Assembly: GCF_008831285.2 (NCBI RefSeq)
Contig: NC_045144.1
Span: 17,251,716-17,315,715 of the forward strand
DNA from: Nymphaea colorata
Taxonomy: Eukaryota > Streptophyta > Magnoliopsida > Nymphaeales > Nymphaeaceae
Reading direction: 5' to 3'
DNA length: 64,000 nucleotides
Below are positions 54,420-64,000 of the stretch, piece after piece (position 1 is the stretch's first letter; every line of letters begins with the position of its first letter). The notes beneath the pieces are model-generated. The model ran no database searches. It saw only the letters and a program-made list of their open reading frames with translations, and was not told the origin of the DNA. The translations under genes were made by a program, and so were the position numbers.

Positions 54420-55966
54420 CACCGTAACACAAGTCTCGATCATCTGTAGGTTAGTTTATCTTAGGAAAAATAGAGGGGAAAGAAGGACCATGGTGGGTGC
54501 CCCGGTAAGCTCTACCAAATTCAGGTCTCATCCAAATGTTCTATCTGAGCATCCAGAAGTTGCTTGTGATCTTATTTCGGAGGATACTATCTGCCAGTCT
54601 ACTTCGATGAGCCCCCAGCTCAAACCATTTCCACAACTGTATATGAGTTCAGTTTCTTCGAAGGACAATTTGTTTGAGCCAAATCCCGGCGGTGAAGAAA
54701 CTTAGAATTGATGCAGTGCATGGGCTGGAGAATAATCTTGTGTTCCCAACTGCCCATTCATGTGGATGTAGCGCTTTCCGCACCCCACAGCAATGTCAGG
54801 AAACATACCACTATCATTACTATCCCTGCCAATAACACCTTGCAGAAAAGTTTGCTTTAATATCGTCTGTGGGATTTGGTCGTCTTCCATCAGCATCATG
54901 ATCATGCGACTTGCATGAAAGTATTCTTTAGAACATCAATGGCCAACGTATATTCAATGAACTGCCAGTTTCATCTGCTTTTAAAGATTTCTTTTTTCTT
55001 TTTGGCGTCTACATGGTAGGAGATATCTACCCGCTCGGCTCATTCAAGGTACAGGGCATCTTCATCTGCTCAGTCAACCACCACCAAACCCCCCAACAAT
55101 ACAAATTAACGATTCACATGTCAAGCTTGTGCCAAGTCAATGATCAGCAAAGCAACTTGCGCCTTCCTATGTGTGAACACCACCGCGTCTGCTTTGATAT
55201 CTTGGACCAGTAATTATGGAAGATTGTGATGATGACAACCCACTCTCAGGTCGCGAGCTTTCAAAGTCAATCGCGCACATTGAACCGGAAAAAGGAAGAA
55301 GGGAAAAGGTGGGAGAAAGAGAAAAGAAAGCGCCTCAACCAACCACCGCAGTAGTCCCAAATTGCTGAACTTCATTATTTGGTTAAAAAATAAACAAATA
55401 GGAAACATGCGTGTTTCATTACAAGAATACAGCTGCAACTTATTCATATCGCCCTTCAAACCCTTTTATGCCATTTTTTTCCCTTTCCTATCGCCCACAC
55501 AAAAATACTTACCCCGTTCACATACACAAATAAATCGGAACACCATCTACCTAAAACACTGGTACATTAACCTATAACTTGGTCTCTCTACAAACAGTGA
55601 TCCCCTGGATTCCCGGAATGTTCTATTTGCACCTAAAAGAAAGTTCATAAAAATCAAACATAATGTTCTTTTCACCTTCAATCACGCGTGAACCAAGTGG
55701 ACCAGGTGCACTTTGGTGCGTTATACAAATGGTATCGGCTATCATATTTGGTGGGGGGGCCGGATGAGTTCAAATCATTGTTCCTCTGTCTTCCACACCT
55801 AATTCTTGAGATTCCCTACTATGTGACACGGTTTTGGTGGGGACGCAGTTTGAGAGCAAATTCGCACTATGCTATCTATGACCACAAAAAAGTAAGGAAC
55901 AAAAGCAGGAGGCTAGTGGGCAGGACTCTGTACAAGTATCGAAAGATTGGGCAAAGTCATCTGCTT
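54420..55966. other. Spacer 3' of RBOH
   Basis: No gene was recognised. The part nearest 55966 will contain the RBOH 3' UTR, but no canonical AATAAA was found close to the stop on the minus strand. Confidence 0.45.
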
Positions 55967-58900
55967 CTAGAAGTTCTCCTTGTGGAAGTCGAATTTGGTG
56001 CTTGTCTTTCTTGAGAAATCGAGGGACAGCTGACGAAGTTCGTTCGTCAAAGCCACACTTCCACAATAGAACACCCCTGCAAGAAAGAGTCGATTATTAA
56101 TTGTAAGTCGTCGAAGTTTGGTCTAACTACCATCCATGGCCTGCTAGAGCAGTTGGCTGGTATGAAAATTGATCATGTCAAAGAAAGGAATAAGCATCTC
56201 ACCAACTCTAGCATCCCTGTGGTTGAGTGCAATTCGCTTGAAGACACTGCGCCAGTTGGGTTTGGCAAAGTGGGTCTTCACGCTGGTGCCGGAAACAATG
56301 TCTTGGCCGTTCTTGGCGTAGTTGAGAGACTGGAGCATGGCGATGAGCGCGGATCTCGCGTCGCCTTCCTCATAGACGCTCGTGCAGTAGTTGTGGAGCT
56401 CGATCGCGTTATTCTGGTCGGACTCCGCGACTTCGTTCATCACCCCCTTGAACCAGTCAAAAGAGCCTTGCTCCCTTGTTACCCAGTAGAAGTAGGCCCT
56501 TGTGGTCTTGAAGGCCTTCTTCTTAGCTTTGGCGCCGTTACCACCACCCTCCAGCTCCTCTTCCTCTTCGCTGGCCTTCATGTTGTTCACTATGTCCTTG
56601 ACGACACTGATGAAGGGTGTGGCGCCGATCCCTAGGCCAACAAGCAGCACCACCTCGTATTTCTTGTAGTCTTGAGCTGGTGCTCCGTATGGCCCGTCGA
56701 TCAAGACCCGCGGGAAACTGCAATAAAGAAAAGAGACGATAATTAGCTATTAGTTCCTCAAAATCTTAATGTCTTAAGCTAATCCTATTTAACTCGTTTG
56801 TATAAATGATGAACTTCCTTGCAGTACCGGACGTTAGCATATGACAGAAAGCTCGACCTTTAACTAACCGAATGGGGACTCAAGTTTCAACATTCCAAAT
56901 TTTTTAGTTGTTGATTGCGTAAATCGTTAAAAAGATGTGATCAAGATTGCAAACCTTGGGTGGCTAGTTTGGTTGTGATCCGCCCTGAGCAGCCCACTTT
57001 TGCCATTGTCTGGCGGTTGGCACACCTGCAGATAAATATCAAGAAGAAGCGAGGATTTAAGAGATGGCAAAAAGATATAGACGAACAGAAAGACGCACGA
57101 ACAAGGTAGAAGCACCGTGATTTACCTCAGAGAAGACAGTCTTGAGTTGGCTGGTCCAGTCTCCTAGTGTACGAATGTGGAGGCTCAAGTAATCATCGCT
57201 GGGTGCAGAAGTAATGGAAAATGGATGCCTGTCCAAAATTCTCAATAAGATTACCACCAACAACATGTTGCTGTGTTGAGATCAAGCAACAAAATTACAC
57301 TTCTTTCGTGCTTGATTCCTCTAACTAGTCTGATCTGTTTAAGTGCTTACCATTCAAATGGGGAGACTGCCGCACAGTTAACAAACATGTATTGTCCACT
57401 TTTGTACTTAAAGCCATTGGGCCTGGACATATGCAAGGTGAGAACGTTTCCAGGGTAGACAGCAACCTGCATGATTGAGCAGAAGAGGGCATTAAGTCGG
57501 TTGAGCACCTATAGAGAGTAGAGATGTCCACAAATTTGTTTCTGATCCTCCTCCACCTCCTTGCAGGACTAATATGTAAGATTAGCTCACCTTGAGAATC
57601 TTGACCGGCTTGATGCCTGACCTAAATGCTCGGACCAGGCGCTCGAATCCGTAAAGCAGCATTGGAATTGCAATGTACATCCAGGTCTGCAAGTGGAAAG
57701 CGCTTGCTCCATGAGTGCTCATAGTAAAGTAGTGAAATCAACGCCTGAAGTCGCAAGGCAGAAAACTTACCGTTTTCTTGTACCATTTCTTGGTTAGGTA
57801 GAGTTCGTAGCCATGGACGATGTACAGCGCATAGACGATGACGAAGAGGTGGTGGGAGTACCAGAAGGCATTGAAGCCAGTGAGTTTCTTGAGTGCCTTG
57901 GGCAAGTTGAGCCTGTTCCTCCTAAACCATGGGGTGGCAAGAACGTAGGCGATGATCATCAGCACCAGAATGACGATGCCGGTCCAGCCCTCGGTACCCT
58001 TCACGAACCACCAGTAGTTGGGGGGTCGTTTATCGCCGAAGAACGGCTTCATGGGCTCATACTCTGCGTCCGTCGCATGAAGGAGGCGAGGGAAATCGCA
58101 AGTTACGTGGGCAATTACGTGCAGTAAGACGCCGACCGCTGCTCCGGCAGCAACCACCTACAAAACGAGACGAGAGTCTACTAGTTCAGCACACCAAGAA
58201 AAAGTCCACTCACTTCTTCTTCTTCTTTCAGTTGAAGAGATCGCACTACAGCCAACTTCTTAGATCAGAAGAGTTCAGATGATGACTGATTGAGGTGAGG
58301 GTCATAAATTTTTACCTTGTGGAAGTTGAGATTGTCATCGAAAGGGACCACCACGCCCAGTTTGGTCTTGTTCCTGAGCCATGTGATGGTGTTCCGGCAG
58401 ACTGGGAAAAGAACTAGAGCCATATTGAGCTTGGTCAGCTCCGCACCACCTTTGGCAACGCAGACGCAGTAGCCCATAACATGGTACACGGCTCTGTGCC
58501 TGTACTGGTAGAACTTCCAGGCGAAGAGGCCGCCCATTGCGATCAGCCACACAACGAACAGCCACACCCTCTTCCAATTGTCTTCCAGGAAGTACTTGGT
58601 GTGGTTGTACCACCTCTTGATGGGGTTGCTCTCCTTGGTGGGCCTCAATTTCTGGCTCAGCATCTGACTTAGGTTCCGGCTGTTGGAGAATGGTGCTACT
58701 GATTGGCTTGGCCCTTGCAACAACAGCACCTCAAGATTTTCGACCTGTCGAGTTTTCAAGCACTCCACTATCATTACATAAGAAAGCGGCCGGCAGAAAA
58801 AATAAGGCGATCAGGCCAGTAAGAATCCATCTTTTTGTTTTCTTAATTTTCCTGCCTTTTGCGTTACCTATCATCTGCGAAAGATAAATTATTCAAGTGT

Positions 58901-60124
58901 AGACTCATACCTCAATGTAACCCAGATTCCCCGGGTCCAATTCTTCCATGATCAGAGCAGCATATTCTTCTGCTTGCTCCTGAATCCTTGCCAGCTTGTT
59001 TGCCGAAGCGCTGAGAGTGATAATCTGTGAATACCATTTAAAGAAAAACACCAAAAGATCAATCTCCAAACCATACTAACAAAGGAGAAATTCTAGGATA
59101 TCTAAAATAGATTTGCAAAGAAGAATCCTTTACCTCCTTAACCTCTGCCTCGGTTATCCGGCCATCTCCGTTCTTGTCAAACCTGCAGAACCCGTACCGT
59201 ATATGTAAGAATTACTCAGAAACGAATTAAGAAGTGGAGAACTGCTCAGACAAAAAGAGTTATTATATATTTCTTACAAGTCGAAGAAAGTCTGGAGCCT
59301 AGCGTCGAAGCTCTGGTCAGATATCTGCTCCCAGAAATCCTTGAGCTCGTCCTTGGATATGAAAGGCGCGACGATATTTCTCCGCCTCGCCAAAGCATCG
59401 TACAACGCCAAGGCGAACTCTTTCGATTCCATCCCTGCGAGGACGACCACCATCAAATCAGAACCCGAATAGAAGATTCAAAAATTAACAAGAAGAAGAA
59501 GAAAAGAGGAGGACGGTGAGTTTGTGAGTAAGAGAACCACGCACCAATGCATTTGCCGAAGAGGGGTCGAGGGAGGACGCCCTCGATGTTGAGCTCCTTG
59601 AAGCGCTTCTCGATGGCAGGCCAGCCGGCGGAGCCATCGGCCTTGCTGATGAACTTGAGCCCGGCGAGGGCGCCGGCGGCGGCCGACTTGGAGCGATCGA
59701 GATTGATCGGGGCTTGGCGCTTGTTGGCGGAGGCGAGGCGCTTCAGTTCCTGGGACACGTGGCGAATGCGGTTCGAGGCGCTCCGCATTACAGAGGAGCC
59801 GAAGGAGGACTTCTTCTCGAGCTCCCGAGCGAGGAGCGTCATTTCCGGGTCCTCCTTGTCCTGCCCCGCCGTCTTCACGCTGTGGACCGCCACAGTGTCA
59901 TCCCGGACGTCGAGCGTGATCTCCACGTAGGCGTCGTCCGCCGCCCCGCCGCTCGTCTCCGGCGGAAGGTTGAAGCGTGCGCTCTTCTTCCCGCCGCGCT
60001 TGTTGGTGAGAGGCCCGCTCAGCGGCCCGCTCATCGGCCCGCTGAACCCGACCCTCTCGCTCCCCGTGCTCTCTGTTTCGTAATTGGTATCCGACTGGTG
60101 GCCTTTCCCGTCTTCCACCCCCAT
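55967..60124 (-). CDS. RBOH: Respiratory burst oxidase homolog (NADPH oxidase, RBOHD-like), 12 exons
   Basis: Exons (minus): 60124-59545, 59434-59278, 59182-59134, 59024-58911, 58744-58316, 58157-57771, 57686-57591, 57466-57351, 57228-57126, 57025-56955, 56717-56203, 56076-55967. The protein is 908 aa. The plasma-membrane enzyme passes electrons from cytosolic NADPH through FAD and two hemes to make apoplastic superoxide. Residues 1-190 are a regulatory tail with [19 protein letters not shown], very like RBOHD. EF-hand 1 ([13 protein letters not shown], about 247-259) and EF-hand 2 ([11 protein letters not shown], about 290-300) bind calcium. Membrane helices lie at about 370-600, with heme histidines in HVIAH and [21 protein letters not shown]-binding HPFSITSAP is at 644-652 and NADPH-binding GLGIGATP at 728-735. 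The end KFDFHKENF is invariant in plant RBOHs. The N-terminus carries [12 protein letters not shown] at 28-39. All splice sites are GT-AG and the frame is intact. Confidence 0.96.
60008..60043 (-). repeat. 12-bp coding tandem triplication (SGPx motif) in RBOH exon 1
   Basis: Three consecutive 12-base units (AGCGGGCCG-ATG, AGCGGGCCG-CTG, AGCGGGCCT-CTC, minus strand) encode SGPM, SGPL and SGPL, with serines at residues 28, 32 and 36. They share 9 to 11 of 12 bases, which points to replication slippage. Confidence 0.95.
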
Positions 60125-60364
60125 CCTCCAAGATCTCTCAATCCCACCACCACCACCAAAATCAGCAACTCAGAATTAGTACCCTTCGGACCAACACTGC
60201 CACAAGCAGGCACAGAGAGAACTCCGCTCCCTGCTTCTCTCTCCCTCTCTGTCCTCCTAGGGAAGCGAGGGTAGCTCAGGAGTTCTCTTTTCTGCTCTTC
60301 TCTTTTCTTTCTGCCTTCTGGGAGACGTGTGCGTTCTGAGGTGCATGCAAGAACGAAGACGAGA

Positions 60365-60372
60365 TATTTATA
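60365..60372 (-). promoter_or_regulatory. TATA box of RBOH
   Basis: The minus strand reads GCATATAAATATCTC, 241 bases upstream of the start codon. It is followed by a leader rich in GA and CT. Confidence 0.6.
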
Positions 60373-60450
60373 TGCGAGTTTTGGTGGGGAGAAGCAGGAA
60401 GGGCAGGCTTCGGCTTCCTGTGGGTGGTCGACTCCTTCTTCTTGGAAACT

Positions 60451-60456
60451 TTGACC
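60451..60456 (+). promoter_or_regulatory. W-box (TTGACC) upstream of RBOH, copy 1
   Basis: TTGACC is the WRKY-factor target core. This copy lies about 80 bases upstream of the RBOH TATA box. Further copies occur at 60832-60837 and 60925-60930. Confidence 0.35.
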
Positions 60457-61386
60457 GTGACCCGGGAATCCCTCCCCTTCTTGGTCAGCTCTCCCTCTCA
60501 TTATTTTATTACTAAATCAACTTAATTTGATTTGATGCACTGTGTAGGAGGAGCCTGGGAAGGGGAAGGGGGGAGAAGTGAGAAGGAAAGTGAAAACGGC
60601 GAGAAGCTTCACATGTTCAAACGTCAAAGGGGGCGACCGGCCGTCGCTCGGTCCATATGAATCCACCGCCGACCCCAGCCTCTCCCCGGCCCCGCCGGTG
60701 TAAGCGGCTCCACCTCATTCTCTTCACAGGAGCTGTCTTGACAACTTCCTTCAGTTCACATGTTACTTTTTATTTTTCCTTTATTTAACGTAGAAGAAAG
60801 AAAACGAATCCAATCCGCCTAACCATTGTGCTTGACCACCATGACGACAATTTCTCAGTGCCAGACTCCCAATCTGAAAATTTTATTGGCCAACGGCACA
60901 CTCTATTCTAAGCAAGCAGGCTAATTGACCCTCGGCTCAACCAACGTTTCATTTAATCGAGTCTGCTCTGATCGATGGATGCAATTCACAAGTAGTTACG
61001 AAAAATGAACCGATATCCAACAATGCAAGAGTCAGGCTTTGGTGGGAGCCTTGAACTTCATTCTTGTTTCTCGGCCGATTCAAATTAGAAGCGTAACCCA
61101 AACATAAGAGTATGAATTACGTTTTACAACGCCTCTTGATTCACCGTTCTTTTGCAGCCGCTCATGGATCAGTCTTCAAGTTGCCACGGCCTGTTTTGAC
61201 GTGTATAACTTAAACGTTGATATACATAAAAAATTTGAATCACTTGTTATACATAAAAAATTTGAAAATTGATATTTCCGTTCGAATCAAAATTTAAGTT
61301 GGTCAAGGTTCACCAAAAATTTTTAACCCCTAGACATTGGTAATTTTACCCAAAACACCTTCAGCCACCAATGTGAGGGATGTTAC

Positions 61387-61440
61387 ATGTCGGTGAAATT
61401 ATTATTTTTGCGGACGGTGGAAATTAATTTTCACCGACAT
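61387..61440. repeat. Inverted repeat, 12-bp perfect arms
   Basis: ATGTCGGTGAAA (61387-61398) is the exact complement of TTTCACCGACAT (61429-61440), with AT-rich sequence between. A third partial copy, TTTCACCGATTGG, lies near 61541-61553. The TTTCACCGAC motif resembles ends and subterminal repeats of plant DNA transposons, but no target duplication was identified. Confidence 0.8.
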
Positions 61441-62981
61441 ATAGTCTCTACACGAATCCGAAGACTGATGTTCATCTTGCTGAAAGTCAATTTTCACTTG
61501 ACGACATTTCAATTTGAACGTCGATAAAAATAAAATTTCACCGATTGGTCGTTTTCTAAATGATACAGATGACTCTTTAAGTCCTACCCGAATATCCAAA
61601 TCACGGTTTTCATATTCGCAAGATCTCAATGATTTCTAACCTTCGCTTGGTGGGATATAAGGATTGGTGGGTGCCCAAGGCAACCATTGACTTTGAAGCC
61701 AACCCCATAATTGGAGTACTATCAATGCACCCTTAAGTTGTGAATCCGTTTTCTTTTACAAAACGAAGGCAATTATAAATGGACATATCTTATCTGATCT
61801 TGTCAAGCAATAAAAAATTCAGGGGAGGAATTGGTCCCCAGTTGTCTTCTTTATTTCGGGGCCAACATAAGGGAATGATGCGCTAGCATCGTAGCTGCTA
61901 TCTGTTCTTAAGGCTAAGTTTTATCCCCAAGAACAAATATTGTATTTCCTTATAAGAAAACGGGCCCCAAGCTTCTAGCTCGTTTGAGAAAGATTCTATT
62001 AAAAGGTTAATCTACCAATCTAGTGTGCAAAGCATGAACGTCTAAACCGAAAAATTAATTAATGCATCGTCGGTTCACTGTATTAAAGAACGGACGGCGA
62101 AAGCTCATTGGGTAACAGTAAAATCTCTCTCCGAGATAGTGGGGAGATGGGCGCAAAGGAAAACAAAGGCTGGTACAGCAACAAAGCGGTTGGTTTCTCA
62201 TCTGTTTCTGACGTTCCCAGCTGCTCGTTTTCCTAGACAAGCTTTCGAAAACGACCTCCTGCCCTTGCAGTATAGGCACATGAAGCTCAAGTTTAGTGAA
62301 TGAAGAGCTCTTGCCGACTACCCACCACCATTTCTGCCGAATTCTAGGAAATCGGAGTAGAGGAACTCTTCATTCCCCCCCACATTATCTTTCCTTCTTC
62401 TTTTTTTTTCCCCTTCCTTTTCCTTTTGGGCAGGTAAATATCGTATGGTGGGTAGAACTGTTGCAGTAATTGGTTGCCCCATTCTTTTCTAAAGGACACA
62501 AACAATGTTATTTGCTTTCCCCAGTTTGCAAGTTATATGCAAAATGATTGTCATTTAATATGAGAGCCCGTTGCTCTTTAATTCTTTCATTTTGATCCGA
62601 TCCAGCTAGCGAGCCGAATAATCTAAGTATTTGTTAAGTAATTAATCAAGGTCATGTCAGCAACAGCAACAATAAACTATTATTACCTGTGGTTGGTGGG
62701 TGGGGTCTGGCACCAAACCTACTATAGTAAAACATGCATTTGATCTTTCAGGGCGGCCCTACTTCAGTTATGCCTGATCAGATTCGAGTTCTTTTGTCCA
62801 TTAACAAATCTCGTCTTCGATCCCATAAAGTAGTTGCAGTAATTAAACTGCAATTTTTCTGCTTTTTAGAGAGAGAGAGACGAGATTTTTCTGCAGATGG
62901 CGTCTCTTGGAACCAATAATACAAAATATCAAGCAGCAAACAAGTGTTCTGACGTGTATGGCGTCTCTTTGTCTCTCTCTT

Positions 62982-63046
62982 CCCACAGAATGAGAATGTG
63001 AGAAGGGGGAGTCGCCGTGCTTGGTCTCGGCGTCTCATTCTGTGGG
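62982..63046. repeat. Inverted repeat, 14-bp perfect arms
   Basis: CCCACAGAATGAGA (62982-62995) and TCTCATTCTGTGGG (63033-63046) are perfect complements separated by 37 bases. The word GGCGTCTC also recurs at about 62899, 62960 and 63029. Confidence 0.9.
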
Positions 63047-64000
63047 CCGGCGACGTCAGCCTCCAAAAGAGCAGGCGCTAGCCGCGTGGAAACCGCAGGA
63101 CGCATAAATTTCCTTCCGCATTTCAGCGTGCGTCAAAGTTCAATGGCTGCCAAAGTCTACCGGGCTCCACTGCTTCGTTCTATTCACCTACCAGCCGTTT
63201 CCACTAAATGACCACCTATTTGTCATAAGCTAAATTAAGAGCCCCGTGGCTGTGAAGCTGATTTTTTCTTAACAGAGGCCTGACTTTACTGAAAATTGCT
63301 GAATGGGTCCCCGCCCGGATGAAGGAACATGTGAAGGAAAAGATGAGGAGTGTTGACATCTCTCATCTCAACCAAGATGACGCAATTTAACCAAAGGCCT
63401 CCTTTTCAGTTGTCAGCAAAGTCAGGGTCCCGTATCGAGACAATCAGAAACTCGAGGCCATCATTCCAATTTATGGTCAAGGGTGGGGTTTGAGATGAAA
63501 ATTTCTCAACATTAATTTCTTTCGCATGCGCTCGCATATCACGCCCCTACTTTAACATGTGATTCATGTCTCGTTTTCAAGGAGTCTCCACGAATGAAAA
63601 GACATATTTTGAAGAACAATTCACAAAATATCTTTTGGAAACCTTCACATGATTGATGGCAGTCCACAATTTACTGTTCTTGTATTTATTTTCCCCAGTA
63701 AGTTAAAAGGAGATCCATTCTCCTCTTGACTTTCATGGAGCCCGACAATCCAAAGTTATGATAAGACCTTTCAAAATCCCAAGACGAAACCGACTCTGTA
63801 TCTTGAGAAATATTTTGCCCGTCTTTAATTTCCAAGAGCACTTATCCGGTTTGTTTGTACCAAGCAGAGAAGAAATTAAGACCTGTGTCAATGTCACGTC
63901 AAACAATGCAGTAAGAAACCCGTGGAAATGTTTGGAAATATTGTAGAAATGCAAAGACGGCCTAGTTAGTTAGGTTGATTTGGTTGAGTGATGAGAATGG

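Larger units (their letters stand above)
60457..64000. other. Upstream intergenic DNA of RBOH, no further gene
   Basis: No coding exon was recognised. The interval contains two more TTGACC motifs, a 27-bp period direct repeat at 61221-61266 (ATACATAAAAAATTTGAA twice), and two inverted repeats listed separately. Short reading frames near 62700-63200 have no recognisable domain. Confidence 0.5.

Noticed and set aside
56153-56635. 160-codon plus-strand frame opposite RBOH exon 11
   Set aside because: It is the antisense shadow of the NADPH-binding exon; the RBOH frame has clear family motifs.

Overview
The window is nuclear DNA from a flowering plant. It holds four intact, intron-containing plant genes with GT-AG introns that can be read exon by exon, two decayed Ty1/copia retrotransposons, many GA/CT and AT microsatellites, and very long non-coding intervals. 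Nothing in it is prokaryotic, organellar or viral. I cannot name the species. The protein features fit an angiosperm in general, and I have not tried to separate monocot, eudicot or early-diverging lineages.

Layout. 1-3051: intergenic. 3052-4013 (-): heavy-metal-associated isoprenylated plant protein (HIPP), 3 exons, 234 aa, with a CxxC HMA domain and a C-terminal CTLM prenylation box. 4014-7435: promoter interval shared by two divergent genes. 7436-11075 (+): GAPA, the A subunit of plastid NADP-dependent glyceraldehyde-3-phosphate dehydrogenase, 5 exons, 404 aa including the transit peptide. About 11930-13805 (-): copia relic with gag and a zinc knuckle. 14947-17944 (+): second copia relic with both LTRs, a primer-binding site and a perfect 5-bp target-site duplication, but no gag or protease. 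17945-26722: intergenic, with a 132-bp TA tract. 26723-28133 (-): BOI-type RING E3 ubiquitin ligase, 4 exons, 357 aa. 28336-55966: about 27.6 kb with no recognisable protein gene, the first part rich in polypurine/polypyrimidine runs. 55967-60124 (-): RBOH NADPH oxidase, 12 exons, 908 aa, closest in sequence style to the RBOHD type. 60125-64000: its 5' region and further intergenic DNA with inverted repeats.

The four genes are unrelated in pathway: metal handling at membranes, Calvin-cycle carbon reduction in the chloroplast, ubiquitin-mediated restraint of cell death and gibberellin signalling, and apoplastic superoxide production. They are ordinary neighbours, not a cluster. The BOI-type and RBOH products both belong to families tied to defence and cell death, but they lie 28 kb apart and nothing here links them.

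I found no convincing new biological system. The leads most worth checking are: a 12-bp tandem triplication that repeats the SGPL phosphosite motif at the RBOH N-terminus; two introns of the BOI-type gene that are multiples of three without stops, so retention would still give a continuous protein; the very different structures of the two LTRs of the plus-strand copia; a Z-DNA-prone CG/CA tract just upstream of the GAPA TATA box; and an orphan transit-peptide-like ORF at 19625.
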